Shown here: positions 23,623 through 32,985 of the stretch, in pieces
Position numbering within the stretch: position 1 is the first letter of the stretch
Layout of the letters: each line of letters starts with the position of its first letter
Origin: a virus
Direction: 5' to 3' (one strand)
IMG/VR virus record: IMGVR_UViG_3300034220_000001
Location: 1 to 37,895 of that record
DNA: 37,895 nucleotides
Made by a program: the position numbers and the translations under genes
Notes under the pieces: model-generated
What the model was told of the DNA's origin: nothing
Seen by the model: the letters and a program-made list of their open reading frames with translations, nothing else
Database searches by the model: none

Positions 23623-24099
23623 TTAGTTGACCGCTACAAAGCTTAGCGTAACTGCGAGAGTTTGCGTTCCAGACGAACCCCCATCAGAACGAATCTCAAT
23701 TACGTCTCCTTCAGCAAAAGCGATGACAGGAGAAATAGCTGTCGAAGTCTTAACGCCCGGCCCGCTGCCTGTAAAAGGGATTGTGATGGTTGGCGTCTGC
23801 GCTACGTTATTCTTATATATAGTCAAAACAGAGTTAGCGGTCGTTATCGAGCCGCCTAATACAGTGTAAATACGTGTCAGGTTCGCCTTGTTTGGCACAA
23901 CCTGAAAGATCGACGACGGAGCGCTTACGTCAGCAAGCGAATCAACGATTACGAACTTGTTGAGGTAGTTGTTGCCGCTTGCGATGTCCCTCCACGTCCC
24001 ACTGCCTGCACCGTTTGCAACGTAGACCTGCCCGTTTGTTGCGGTCTCTACGCCTTTCGGTTCGTGCAAACTATTTCCGGTAAGGAGTCTGTGCTCCAT
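23623..24099 (-). CDS. Probable head fibre/decoration protein (158 aa)
   Basis: The N-terminus MEHRLLTGNSLHEPKGVETA followed by TNGQVYVANGAGSGTWRDI matches the start of phage head-fibre proteins, where this segment anchors to the capsid. The rest is a beta-rich, Thr/Ser/Val domain. It lies two genes downstream of the major capsid gene. A terminator-like hairpin separates it from the preceding capsid-associated gene. Confidence 0.65.
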   Translation of the reverse strand: MEHRLLTGNSLHEPKGVETATNGQVYVANGAGSGTWRDIASGNNYLNKFVIVDSLADVSAPSSIFQVVPNKANLTRIYTVLGGSITTANSVLTIYKNNVAQTPTITIPFTGSGPGVKTSTAISPVIAFAEGDVIEIRSDGGSSGTQTLAVTLSFVAVN

Positions 24100-24122
24100 T
24101 TACTTATTCCTTAATCACGAAA

Positions 24123-24153
24123 GCAGGGGACTCCCTTTTCGGAAGCCCCCTGC
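24123..24153 (-). terminator. Intrinsic terminator downstream of the capsid genes
   Basis: Read on the minus strand, GCAGGGG pairs with CCCCTGC, with an inner CTTCC/GGGAG stem and a GAAAA loop, followed by TTTCG. It would limit transcription out of the highly expressed capsid block. The T-tract is short, so termination may be partial. Confidence 0.6.
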
Positions 24154-24175
24154 CCTATCCCACAAACAGGGGAAG

Positions 24176-24658
24176 TTAGTAAAGGTAAGAGACAACTACC
24201 TGAATACGACCTGCTGTGTAAACACCAGTCGTAGTAACACCCGCGAAACGAGCGGCAGCAAGCTGAGTGCCTACCTGAGCACCGTCAGTGCCCGCTGCCG
24301 TACGGATACCCGTAGCGTTGTCTGCCGTACCGTTAGCCAGATACGTACCAATCGTAAAGCTCGTACCACCTGCCGGAGCAACGAGAGTACGAACTCGCTG
24401 GCTGGTAATTACAGCGCCCGCAGGAATGGGCGTATCGAGGCCCGAACCGTTAGCCGGAGCAAAAGCTTCGTTTACGCCGTCGTTGTTAAGGTCTGCCGTG
24501 TAACGAGTACCTGCCGGACCTGCAAGATCAACCGTGAGTACTAGTTCACGATGCTTGCCTGCACCCATAGTGACGCCTGCGCGTGCACCACGAATGCCCT
24601 GATTAGGGCCGAAGCGTACGATTAGACCGTCGCTATTCACCCAATCTACTGCTGCCAT
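24176..24658 (-). CDS. Capsid-associated structural protein (160 aa)
   Basis: This protein directly follows the major capsid gene in transcription order and is rich in Gly, Ala, Thr and Val (for example VDLAGPAGTRYTADLNNDG and an all-beta C-terminus). It has the size and place of capsid decoration or stabilisation proteins. There is no specific family signature that I recognise. The AAGGAAAC site before the ATG is strong, as expected for an abundant virion protein. Confidence 0.65.
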   Translation of the reverse strand: MAAVDWVNSDGLIVRFGPNQGIRGARAGVTMGAGKHRELVLTVDLAGPAGTRYTADLNNDGVNEAFAPANGSGLDTPIPAGAVITSQRVRTLVAPAGGTSFTIGTYLANGTADNATGIRTAAGTDGAQVGTQLAAARFAGVTTTGVYTAGRIQVVVSYLY

Positions 24659-24684
24659 ATTATTGTTTCCTTTTCGATTAGGTC

Positions 24685-25674
24685 TTAGACGACGATGTCG
24701 GTCTGGCTCAGAACGCTGATGAAGTTCTCAGGACGGTAAAGAGCTGCGTCGTAACGAGCAGTCGTTACGTACTCTTCACGCTGGAAGTCCTTATTGAACT
24801 CGCCGTCGACCTTAGGCATCTGACGCCATGCGCCAACCCAAGGTTTAACAGTCGCGTCTGCGCTGAAGAACAGGTTGGCTACACTGTTAGGACCAGAAGC
24901 CACAGTGTTGATGGTTTCCGAGGCTGCGAGTGTCGGCAGATAGTTCGACATATAAACGTCGAAGCCGTAGATGTTCGCTAGGAAACGCATTCCCGACGCA
25001 ACGCCCTTAGAGACGATGCCTTCATACTGCGGATTGAAGTTAACATTCAGGAAGCCTGCCTGAGTATTAAAGTAGTACTCAAACGAAGGATCAACCATCG
25101 CAATCAGGTTGTTATCCGGAACGTTAGCCTTCTTCAGAGCGAACCGAGCCTTTGCGAAGTCTCGCATACCAAGCGCACGAACCGGAGTACCGGCACTGTT
25201 GTTGGTCGTATCGAGACCTACCCAGCGGTGATCTGCGCCGTTAATTCGGTTAGCGTTACCTGCCGTTTGACCGTTAGGCGTACCGGGCTGACCCTGCTTG
25301 AGAATGTGATTCTCGACGCCAACCATGATTGCTCGCTCTTCCTTCGGCAAGAACGCAGCTTCAAGCTGGGCAGCGTAGTGCAAGTCCTGCCGAGCCTTCA
25401 TCGTAATGTAGGTGGCCGATGCCTTGTACTGATTAACGCTGAACTGGAACTCACCGAGCGCCATAGGCGTGTACTCGATGGCGGTGTCTTCGACGTAGTC
25501 GTAGGCATCCAGATCACCGATAGACGGGATAGTTAGAATTGTGCCGTCCTTGAAGTCAATCCAGTTGACGTACTTCATGGACTCGAGATTTTCCTCAAGA
25601 GTGTTCTTGAGCTGCTCCGACCAAACTTCCGAACGAATCAGAACGTCAGAGTTAATAGTTGCCATACCAGGCAT
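24685..25674 (-). CDS. Major capsid protein (HK97 fold, podovirus type)
   Basis: The 329-aa product has the size and layout of podovirus capsid proteins: an N-arm (TINSDVLIRSEVWSEQLKNT), an E-loop region with DLDAYDYVED, an A-domain with AMVDPSFEYYFNTQAGFLNV and GFDVYMSNYLP, and a C-terminal strand RYDAALYRPENFISVL. It is preceded by the scaffold gene and an AAGGA site. An in-frame ATG nine bases later is an alternative start. A consensus promoter lies upstream at 26545-26573. Confidence 0.92.
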   Translation of the reverse strand: MPGMATINSDVLIRSEVWSEQLKNTLEENLESMKYVNWIDFKDGTILTIPSIGDLDAYDYVEDTAIEYTPMALGEFQFSVNQYKASATYITMKARQDLHYAAQLEAAFLPKEERAIMVGVENHILKQGQPGTPNGQTAGNANRINGADHRWVGLDTTNNSAGTPVRALGMRDFAKARFALKKANVPDNNLIAMVDPSFEYYFNTQAGFLNVNFNPQYEGIVSKGVASGMRFLANIYGFDVYMSNYLPTLAASETINTVASGPNSVANLFFSADATVKPWVGAWRQMPKVDGEFNKDFQREEYVTTARYDAALYRPENFISVLSQTDIVV

Positions 25675-25691
25675 TTGCGTTATTCCTTAGG

Positions 25692-26408
25692 TTAGCTGTA
25701 AAACTTGTCGCCAAGCTCTCGTCGAGCGGCGAACAGTTGCTTCTGAACCTCGGAGGAATGATAAAGCTTCGGACTAGACTTACGAATTTCTTCGAAATAC
25801 TTGAAGTTCTTTTGACCGTTGTTGTTACTAGTTGGACGAACTTCAGGCTGGTATCCCGGCGTTGAGTTGCTTCGAGGCTCTCCGCTAATGCCCATTGTGG
25901 CATAAAACGCGGAAGGACTCTGGGCGGCGGCATCCTTCAACCAATCGAAGGAAACACCAAGCTCGGACGCCTTGTTTCGAATTGCTTCTTGTGCTTTAGA
26001 AGGAGAGCCGAAGAACTTGTTCATCGTTTCTGCTGCTGCACTAATGTTGTCGTTCCGACGCTTCGTCTCCGAAGCATTCGATAGTTCCTGTCGCACAAGC
26101 TCAGAGATATCAACTTCAGCCTTAGGAATAGCAGGCTCACGCTGTTCGTGCGTAGGCTGCTGAATCTGTTCGGGGGGAGTCGTCTGCTTCTGCCGTGCCT
26201 CGGCCAAGTCTCGAAGAACCTTTAGTTCCGCTTCTCGTTCGGCTTCCTTTGCCTTCAAAGTTGCGATGTAAGCGTCTGCGTTAGCGTACGCCTTTGCCAG
26301 TTCATCAGGACTCTTGTACTTTTGACCTTCTCCCACAAGGGTAGCGAGGGTGATGGTCGATTCGTCAGGGGTGGGCTCAATTTGTTCGGAGCCAAAAATA
26401 TCAGCCAA
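25692..26408 (-). CDS. Capsid scaffolding protein
   Basis: The 238-aa product is acidic at the N-terminus (GSEQIEPTPDESTITL), with a central charged coiled coil (AYIATLKAKEAEREAELKVL), Gln/Pro-rich linkers and a short C-terminal helix (VQKQLFAARRELGDKF), the normal scaffold layout. It lies between portal and major capsid genes. It would guide procapsid assembly and then leave the particle. Confidence 0.88.
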   Translation of the reverse strand: MADIFGSEQIEPTPDESTITLATLVGEGQKYKSPDELAKAYANADAYIATLKAKEAEREAELKVLRDLAEARQKQTTPPEQIQQPTHEQREPAIPKAEVDISELVRQELSNASETKRRNDNISAAAETMNKFFGSPSKAQEAIRNKASELGVSFDWLKDAAAQSPSAFYATMGISGEPRSNSTPGYQPEVRPTSNNNGQKNFKYFEEIRKSSPKLYHSSEVQKQLFAARRELGDKFYS

Positions 26409-26655
26409 GGTTTGGGCTTTCTAATGTTATAAGATCAAGAATTTGCTTTAAAGCCTCACGCCTGCCGTTTGTATGGGCTTGCTTATGAGACCACGAAGGT
26501 GAATCGTAATCTGCAGTAGACACAGATTCTTCCTTCTTATACATATTATACACTATTTCATTTAGTTTGTCAAGAACTATTTTCGATGAGAGGATAGAAT
26601 TCTTAAAATTCTCTCTATCCTCTCCCTTAAGATTACCTAGCCACTCAGCTTTCAT
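26401..26655 (-). CDS. Small hypothetical protein (84 aa) between portal and scaffold
   Basis: This frame overlaps both neighbours (portal stop region and scaffold start). The product starts MKAEWLGNLKGEDRENFKNS and is helical; similar small proteins occur at this place in other podophages, without known role. The gene contains a perfect promoter for the downstream scaffold and capsid genes, so its codons there (LDKLNEIVYNMY) are constrained by it. Confidence 0.7.
   Translation of the reverse strand: MKAEWLGNLKGEDRENFKNSILSSKIVLDKLNEIVYNMYKKEESVSTADYDSPSWSHKQAHTNGRREALKQILDLITLESPNLG
26545..26573 (-). promoter_or_regulatory. Consensus sigma-70 promoter for scaffold and capsid genes
   Basis: On the minus strand TTGACA (26573-26568) and TATAAT (26550-26545) are 17 nt apart, a perfect match. 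The start site would be near 26538, inside the 84-aa gene and about 130 nt before the scaffold ATG. It would give extra expression of the two most abundant head proteins. Confidence 0.8.
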
Positions 26656-28469
26656 GCTGGCTGTTGTCCTTCAACTTGTTGTTGCGCAGCTGCTCCTGCA
26701 ACTTGAGCCGCTTGTTCAGGTGGCATTCCTGCCGTCTGTTGTTCCATGACTGCTTGCTGCAAAGACGAAACTGTGTTCTGCATATCAGCCTGTTCGTACA
26801 AACGAATGTTCTTCTGAATAAGCTTGTACTTGTCGAGACCCAACAAAGTTTCAAGGGCCATAGCCAATCGCTCACCACTTACGTGGTTCATGATTAGCGG
26901 GTCCTTAGCCAAGTTGCTGTTGCTGAACTGTGTCAAATTCTGAACGATTGTAGCGTTCTGGGCAAAATGACGAGCTCCGATAGGACGAATCTTTCCGCGA
27001 GCTACGATATCTTGCCGAGTGATTGTCTGAAACGTAACGGCTTGTGTTTCATCATCAAGAACACGAATAACGTCACTTTCATCGAGATTACGGCGAGCTA
27101 GTTCAAGCATGTCGTTCAAAAGAGGCTCGAGAAAAATCTCTTCGAAATAACTGATCTTGTTGATAAAGACTCGGTTAGCGCCATTCTCTAGAACTTGAAC
27201 TTCGTACGCTGTCTTCTCACCCGGAGTTCGGAATCCCACAGCCTGCTTAGGTGCGCCTGCCATTTCCTCCATCTTGTTTTCGTACATCGCAATCTGCGTG
27301 TCCGCGTTAAGGAAGGTTGTGTCAGGTGCCATAAAAGATACGTCACCGTCATCTTGTGAGACGTAGATACGTTCACCCGGTCCGTATTCGAAATCTTCCA
27401 CCGAGCCAGTGATCTTCATTACTGGATGAACGATCAAATCAAAGGCATCAGCCTTGGCGTTCTCAAGGTGATCGATACGATACTGTAGACCAATGAGATT
27501 ATCTAGCGGTCCCATTGCGTAAAGATTGTTCTGTCGAATTCTCCATCCACTGTGACGTATCGCAGGCGAACCTGTCCAGTTCGAAAGAGGCTGCTTACGA
27601 ATAATGAACGATCGATCGACGACGCTTATGAGGTAATTCTCGTAAAGTTCGTTTGTCTCTCGATCGTAGAAATCTCCGTAGAAGTTTAGAATCTCTACGT
27701 AGTCACTGTTGAAGTATTCCCAGAATCCTGTGAAACCGGCCATTTGGAAAGTCGAGTTTTTTGCAAAGTCGCCAGCACTGTGAGCCGCAAATCGCGCCCT
27801 TAAGTCAGTGACCTTCTTAAAAATCTCTTCTTCGTATGCGAGTTCAGGCTTAGTTAGAATATCTTTCTTTAGACCACCTAAAGTACGCAGTTCTCGCACG
27901 ATCTTAGGAGCTTCATCAAACGTGTTAGCTGTCGGATCAAATACGATATCTTCAGGAGCAACGCGTTTAATCCGAGGTCCGATGTAAGTCGGAACGTTCT
28001 CCCCTGTCACCGGGTCTTTCTTGTAAGAAGCTTCGAACACTGGCATTGCAAAGACGTTGCCGTAATCGATGTAGTCGAGAACAAGACGGCTGACTTCTGT
28101 CATAAATCCGCTTTGCTTCAACTTGTTCGACATGTAACTCTGAATGACTTTACGCTTTTCACGAGTCTCAGAGTTAGTGTCATCTCCTTCCCAAACAAAG
28201 CTTTCATCGTTCGGGAACAGCGTAGCCATGTAGTTTGCGTGAAGATTGTCTCGAATCTGACAAAGCTTAGGGATGTGAGTTCGATTCTTCCACGGTAGAA
28301 CAGCGTTTGTAGTCGTAGAAGTATCGGTCGCAAAGATGTACTCTTGAATCTCTTTCTTTTCGTCTAGCCACGTAGACCGAAGATTTTCCCACGTCTGATA
28401 TTTATTCGCGATTTCAGATGCAGTCAAATCTGCGTCAATGAAATTTTCAAGCGTAATGTCGCCAGCCAC
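26652..28469 (-). CDS. Portal protein (head-tail connector, T7 gp8-like)
   Basis: The 605-aa product shows the usual podovirus portal pattern: an N-terminal KYQTWENLRSTWLDEKKEI, TLFPNDESFVWEGDD, GRI-type segments such as RVAPEDIVFDPTANTFDEAP, GVGF-like AVGFRTPGEKTAYEVQ near the middle, and a Gln/Ala-rich C-terminal tail (AAQVAGAAAQQQVEGQQPA). Length and neighbours (large terminase and scaffold) agree. It forms the dodecameric ring through which DNA enters and leaves. Confidence 0.92.
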   Translation of the reverse strand: MAGDITLENFIDADLTASEIANKYQTWENLRSTWLDEKKEIQEYIFATDTSTTTNAVLPWKNRTHIPKLCQIRDNLHANYMATLFPNDESFVWEGDDTNSETREKRKVIQSYMSNKLKQSGFMTEVSRLVLDYIDYGNVFAMPVFEASYKKDPVTGENVPTYIGPRIKRVAPEDIVFDPTANTFDEAPKIVRELRTLGGLKKDILTKPELAYEEEIFKKVTDLRARFAAHSAGDFAKNSTFQMAGFTGFWEYFNSDYVEILNFYGDFYDRETNELYENYLISVVDRSFIIRKQPLSNWTGSPAIRHSGWRIRQNNLYAMGPLDNLIGLQYRIDHLENAKADAFDLIVHPVMKITGSVEDFEYGPGERIYVSQDDGDVSFMAPDTTFLNADTQIAMYENKMEEMAGAPKQAVGFRTPGEKTAYEVQVLENGANRVFINKISYFEEIFLEPLLNDMLELARRNLDESDVIRVLDDETQAVTFQTITRQDIVARGKIRPIGARHFAQNATIVQNLTQFSNSNLAKDPLIMNHVSGERLAMALETLLGLDKYKLIQKNIRLYEQADMQNTVSSLQQAVMEQQTAGMPPEQAAQVAGAAAQQQVEGQQPA

Positions 28470-28681
28470 TATTGATCGTCCTCATAAGATTCGAGCTTAT
28501 CGGCAGCGATCACTAGACCTTGCTCCAAAGCATCTTCTATCGGCATTCGTAGTTCACCGAACGATCCTTCAGACAGCGGAAGCTTAAAAACTACCCACTC
28601 GTTTAGATAAGCGTTCATTTGATTGCTTTCGATTTCGCCTTCAATGCCACGCCTTAGCACAAGCGGACGATTGATTGCCAT
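28469..28681 (-). CDS. Small hypothetical protein (70 aa) before the portal
   Basis: The frame ends where the portal gene starts (1-nt overlap). It begins MAINRPLVLRRGIEGEIESN and ends ADKLESYEDDQ. Acidic; no family recognised. Its place between large terminase and portal suggests co-expression with packaging proteins only. Confidence 0.7.
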   Translation of the reverse strand: MAINRPLVLRRGIEGEIESNQMNAYLNEWVVFKLPLSEGSFGELRMPIEDALEQGLVIAADKLESYEDDQ

Positions 28682-28697
28682 CGTTCTGTAAGTTACT

Positions 28698-30242
28698 TTA
28701 GGCAGAGCCTAGTCCTCCAAATCGGGAATTCGGTATAAGTCGAAGATGACGTCCACTATCTTTTCCCATCATACCGACAGGCGGGACGCTGATGCTGATA
28801 GCGCACGAAAGACTATCCATGCAATCGTCGTGCGGTGGATGCGCTAAAGAAAGTTCGTCCTCTAACGTTTGACAGTTGCCGCCTCTGTAGTGCCAGACAG
28901 CCATGTTGTCGTAACGAGGTTCAAGAACTGCCGCCATCCGCTCTTGCTTAGAACCAGACTTGCTAGTCGGCGCTAATTCTTCAACTGATAGGTAGAGGCC
29001 GTGGGGTTTGAAGTAGCCTTCTTTAAGTTCTTTAACGATAGCTTTCTGAGCTGCCGTAACTTCTGCGCCAAGCTTTCGGAAGCCCCACTTTACGTAGAGA
29101 TTCCGAATGTGTTCAAAGTAGTCACTAATCCTATCTGTTCGAAATCGGTCAATCTCGAGAACGTAGATATTTCGTTCTCTGTCAACTCCGATAACAGCAA
29201 TTGCCGTATAATCGCTTCTCTTTCCGATACTGTAGGCGAAGTCGACAGAAGCGTAAACATTTAGCTTTCGATCTTTCATGTACCAAGTTTCACCTTCCCG
29301 ACGAAGATGCATCGGTTCGTAGTACTGAAACTTCGAGCGGTCTATTCCACCGTTCTCTGATGAATTAGGATTGTTGTAGTACTGAGCGTAGAAAGCAGTT
29401 CGATCGAGATACTTGCCACGCTTTCGGGCTAGAATCTGAGCGTCGAAACCGAACCACTTGCCATCGTTGCGTTGCTGACGAGGCCAGAGAAATTCTCCGT
29501 TCCCGTCTCCCGAGTCTTCAACCGCACGTTCAAACGTTTGATAAATCTCGGTAGAATCGATCACCTCCCCTCGGTCGTCGTAAACGTCCTCTTGCATAGA
29601 GAGCATTTCACTGTACAAATCCTTCGGATGATAACGAGTTCCTACGACCCATTCTTCAGCTTCGCCACCTTCGATAGAAGACAAGAGACTGTATTGGGTA
29701 CGTACGCGATCTCTTCCTTCTTGCGTATAGGCATTGTCTCCTGTTACAACGTCGTCCAAGACTGCTACGTCACAGTGCATGCCGACAAGGTTCGTTGTTA
29801 ACCCACCTGTAAACACGGTTGGATCACGAATACCCTCGAGCTTTCTTATCGGATGATCGACAGAGATTTCAGTGTTCGTCCACTTCTCTCTCTTACCTTC
29901 ATCTACGTGAAGAAGTTCAGGCCAATATCGACGAACGATGTTGGACGTGATAATTTGTTTAATGAAACCTAGCTGTTTTTCAGCAAGACCTGAAGTCGAA
30001 CTAATGTAAAGAATTCGAATGTCGGGTCGCTTAACGATGTACCAAGCAACTTTAAAAGCGATGTATCTGCTTTTACCGTGATCTCGAGGGAGAAGTGTCA
30101 GTTGGTGATCGCCTGACTTCTTTGAAGTAGTCCAACGACACCAATCTGAATGCACACCCCCAATAACTTGGTAAGGGGCAACGAGACGGATAAAAGTTTC
30201 GAGGTCCGCCTCCGCTGCTGCCCTGATTTCTTCAATAGTCAT
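28698..30242 (-). CDS. Terminase large subunit
   Basis: The 514-aa packaging motor has an ATPase domain with a Walker A-like LPRDHGKS at 51-58, Walker B VAVLDD at 159-164 and a coupling-like SSTSGLAEKQ segment at 81-90. The RNase H-like nuclease domain starts at SVDFAYSIGKRSDYTAI (333-349, with Asp334) and ends with the acidic HDDCMDSL element near the C-terminus. It pumps DNA into the prohead and cuts concatemers. The tailspike gene precedes it in transcription order. Confidence 0.95.
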   Translation of the reverse strand: MTIEEIRAAAEADLETFIRLVAPYQVIGGVHSDWCRWTTSKKSGDHQLTLLPRDHGKSRYIAFKVAWYIVKRPDIRILYISSTSGLAEKQLGFIKQIITSNIVRRYWPELLHVDEGKREKWTNTEISVDHPIRKLEGIRDPTVFTGGLTTNLVGMHCDVAVLDDVVTGDNAYTQEGRDRVRTQYSLLSSIEGGEAEEWVVGTRYHPKDLYSEMLSMQEDVYDDRGEVIDSTEIYQTFERAVEDSGDGNGEFLWPRQQRNDGKWFGFDAQILARKRGKYLDRTAFYAQYYNNPNSSENGGIDRSKFQYYEPMHLRREGETWYMKDRKLNVYASVDFAYSIGKRSDYTAIAVIGVDRERNIYVLEIDRFRTDRISDYFEHIRNLYVKWGFRKLGAEVTAAQKAIVKELKEGYFKPHGLYLSVEELAPTSKSGSKQERMAAVLEPRYDNMAVWHYRGGNCQTLEDELSLAHPPHDDCMDSLSCAISISVPPVGMMGKDSGRHLRLIPNSRFGGLGSA

Positions 30243-30245
30243 CTA

Positions 30246-31964
30246 TTAACCGTACTCAAGAGCAAGACCGAATAGATTCTGGTCAATCGAAGACACCTGA
30301 TTCCAAGTCATCGAACCTCCTGCGACAACCTTAGAACTACCGGCAAGGTATCCAGCAGGAAGGACCAATCGGATAGCAAGAATTGCTGCGTCGATAGCTT
30401 GACAAGCAATAGTCACACCGGGTGCGACACCATTCGTTTCAACGACAGTAACTGTGCCGCCGATATTTCCGCCGACAGCTTCTGCGTTAACCCGGAAAGT
30501 CCGCTTTACAGGCTCTACCGTTCCGTCTGTGTAAATACGAAGAACGTTAAGATTCATCTCTCCCCAGAATTCAGTAGTGTTTGTAGTAGGGGAGGTTGTG
30601 TTGGGGCGCGTAAGCCGGAGAAGAATCGAATTGTCAGCCGGAGGTTGTCGAGGAATGATTGGAATCACTCCACTAAAGACGCAAGGAATAATGTTCCAGT
30701 TGTTTCCGCCTGAAATTGTCGAGTAAGCCGGAACTCGCATTGGAACGAATGCATGACAGCGATGAAACTCTAGCGTTCCTGCTCCGTCTGTATCCCACTT
30801 GTAAGGCTGAACTCCGCCGCCTGCGGCTGCGCCAGTACCTGTAAAGTGGAACTTTGAGAACTGGATGGATCGAGATTGCCGAATCTTGGCCGCGAACTCG
30901 TGAGTTCCTTCCATGTAGCCGCCATCGAAAGCAAGATTACGACAAGCACTCAAATCTGTCGTGTACTTACCGATGATGCCGCCAGCTTCGAAACGGTGAC
31001 TGGCGAGGACAAAGTCTTCTGCGCCTCCAAGCTGAATATGCGTGTCTGACAAATCGAGAGTTTCAGTCTTAGTGAATCGCATCGCATTTGCAATGAGATT
31101 TGTGCAGACAAAACCCTTTTCTCCGTTACGGACGACGACTCGATCAAGATGAGACGTCTGCCACATTCCGCTAACACCAATGCCAATGCCGCAACCGGAG
31201 ATATCTAAGTCTTCAAAATCATTGCCGTCTGTGTCGTCAGTTACTGCAATGCCGGTAGAGTATCCTCGGATGCCGATACCCTTTAGTTTTGATCGACCCC
31301 ATTGGGCTCCGTCTGCCCTCTGAAAACAGGCAATGGCCGGAGCACCAGCTGCCTTTTCGTAAACGCTTACTCTTGGCCCCTTACCTTCTATGATCGAATA
31401 GGTGCCAAGACGCATGGGCTGACTTGTTCGAGTAGTCCCAGCCGGAATAACGCTAATGCCGCCCTTCTGGTTTTCTAGCTGAGTATTAGCTGCGTACTGC
31501 GCGAGAAGAGCAGCTGAATCATCAGTAACGCCATCGAACTTAGCGCCGTAGTCTCGACTGTCGTTAAACGTGGTAGTTGCGCCACCAGTTACAGTCACTG
31601 TTGCAGTTCCGGCATTGCCAGTCACTGTAGCTCCGACAAAATTCAACGTGTCTGTCGAGGACACGACAGTTGTTCCGTTTTGCTTTACAGTTAGATTTGA
31701 CGCTGCGCCAGTGCCACCACCAACGACTCCGCCAGAGATCAAATTTTTCACCTGTCCGAGATTCGGGGCCTGAGTGTTGCTTGTTGCTTCGCCGACGTTA
31801 ATAAGCTTGTTAGAATTCATGTCGAGGTTACCGAGCATGGGCAAAGTGCCATCTCGGTACAGAACCTTCATGAATTCATCTTTAACTTTCTGGAAGTTGT
31901 TGTTAACGGCACCAGCAGCCGAACCAAGAAAAAAGTTTGCGATTGAAGAAAAAGTAAGAGCCAT
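30246..31964 (-). CDS. Tailspike with pectate-lyase-type beta-helix
   Basis: The 572-aa product has an N-terminal virion-binding part containing GNLDMNSNKLINVGEATSNT, a Gly/Thr linker, then RDYGAKFDGVTDDSAALLAQ near residue 137, the classical entry to pectate_lyase_3 beta-helices of polysaccharide-degrading tailspikes. A long run of short beta-strand repeats follows (ISGCGIGIGVSGMWQTS and similar), then a C-terminal beta domain. It probably recognises and cleaves a host surface glycan. Its expected place in T7 is also near the late end. Confidence 0.85.
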   Translation of the reverse strand: MALTFSSIANFFLGSAAGAVNNNFQKVKDEFMKVLYRDGTLPMLGNLDMNSNKLINVGEATSNTQAPNLGQVKNLISGGVVGGGTGAASNLTVKQNGTTVVSSTDTLNFVGATVTGNAGTATVTVTGGATTTFNDSRDYGAKFDGVTDDSAALLAQYAANTQLENQKGGISVIPAGTTRTSQPMRLGTYSIIEGKGPRVSVYEKAAGAPAIACFQRADGAQWGRSKLKGIGIRGYSTGIAVTDDTDGNDFEDLDISGCGIGIGVSGMWQTSHLDRVVVRNGEKGFVCTNLIANAMRFTKTETLDLSDTHIQLGGAEDFVLASHRFEAGGIIGKYTTDLSACRNLAFDGGYMEGTHEFAAKIRQSRSIQFSKFHFTGTGAAAGGGVQPYKWDTDGAGTLEFHRCHAFVPMRVPAYSTISGGNNWNIIPCVFSGVIPIIPRQPPADNSILLRLTRPNTTSPTTNTTEFWGEMNLNVLRIYTDGTVEPVKRTFRVNAEAVGGNIGGTVTVVETNGVAPGVTIACQAIDAAILAIRLVLPAGYLAGSSKVVAGGSMTWNQVSSIDQNLFGLALEYG

Positions 31965-31996
31965 GTTTGGTTAATTCCTAAGAGTACGTCGATTAA

Positions 31997-32455
31997 TCAC
32001 GAAGGAGCGCGAGACATTATATTGATCCACACTGGTGTCGTCACCGGTTGAAATAGCGTAAGAGTTGCGCCAAGAACACTCACTGTTTGCGATTGTGCAA
32101 CACGGTTCACAATGATGGTAGTTTGTGAAGCTGTAGTTGCTCCCTCCAAAATCGAAGAATCGTTGCGATAAGTTACGCCAGTCGGAGTTTCTGCTGTGAC
32201 ATTGACGATGGGAATAATGCCGACGTAGGTGCGCGGGAACGTGTAGACATATCGCCCGTTCGCGTCGGGCGTGACCTGAATACGGCGTGCTTGCAGACGA
32301 CTTTCGTGTGTGTGATCTTCCAAAGCAAATCGAGGCATTGTGCCTTTGCTGCTGTCGACCTGAACAGCCGGTGGAGCGCCTGTCGCAGGCTGAGGCATAG
32401 CTGCTATCGCGTCAAGAAGCGCTTGTGGGATTGATGCTCCAATTTCAGCCATCAA
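31997..32455 (-). CDS. Accessory tail fibre protein (152 aa)
   Basis: The product starts MMAEIGASIPQALLDAIAAM and contains FALEDHTHESRLQARRIQV, a short triple-stranded-fibre motif (DHTHES is typical of fibre joints), followed by a beta-rich C-terminal domain. It overlaps the next gene by 4 nt. The composition here is richer in G and C than the replication arm. It is probably a receptor-binding accessory to the tailspike. Confidence 0.6.
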   Translation of the reverse strand: MMAEIGASIPQALLDAIAAMPQPATGAPPAVQVDSSKGTMPRFALEDHTHESRLQARRIQVTPDANGRYVYTFPRTYVGIIPIVNVTAETPTGVTYRNDSSILEGATTASQTTIIVNRVAQSQTVSVLGATLTLFQPVTTPVWINIMSRAPS

Positions 32456-32982
32456 CCGAGCCGATAGCAGCTAAGTTCGGCGGCAATCACACCGACAGCA
32501 CTGGGATTATCCACGTAGGTGAACGCACGCAGAGGATCTCCTGCGTTCAACGCCATGATGCGGCTGTTGAACAAGCCCTGCCGGTTGCCAGTGCCTAGAT
32601 TGTTCGCGTTGGTTACGCCCCAGAAGAAGCCCGCGCTGTCCACGTTGGAGGTGTCGATGCCAAGGCCGTAAGAGATGCCTGCCGGGGTAGCGTCTGCCAG
32701 TCGCACTTTCGCGTTAACCTCGTAAACTCCTGTCTCAGGCACTGTGTATATCCACGTTGCCGTGTTAAACGCATTCGCCGTATCGATGACGGTCGCGTTG
32801 ATCTGCAAGGTTATGAAGCCTGCGCCGTTGTTTTGGAACGCTGTGTTGCCAAAGCGCATCGCGACCAAACGCGGCCGAGCGAGCAGGGGGTACAACTCAA
32901 CGAAGTTGAGATTGATTTTATTACCACCTGACTGCCCGGTATCTCCGGCACCTGTAGTGGTATCGATAATTTGACGTGCCAT
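32452..32982 (-). CDS. Accessory tail fibre protein with C1q/TNF-like fold (176 aa)
   Basis: The N-terminus (MARQIIDTTTGAGDTGQSGG then NKINLNFVELY) is a common phage fibre anchor. The C-terminal TWIYTVPETGVYEVNAKVRL and later strands have the C1q-like jelly-roll pattern. Codons are GC-rich compared with neighbours. A role in host surface binding is likely; the target is unknown. Confidence 0.65.
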   Translation of the reverse strand: MARQIIDTTTGAGDTGQSGGNKINLNFVELYPLLARPRLVAMRFGNTAFQNNGAGFITLQINATVIDTANAFNTATWIYTVPETGVYEVNAKVRLADATPAGISYGLGIDTSNVDSAGFFWGVTNANNLGTGNRQGLFNSRIMALNAGDPLRAFTYVDNPSAVGVIAAELSCYRLG

Positions 32983-32985
32983 TTG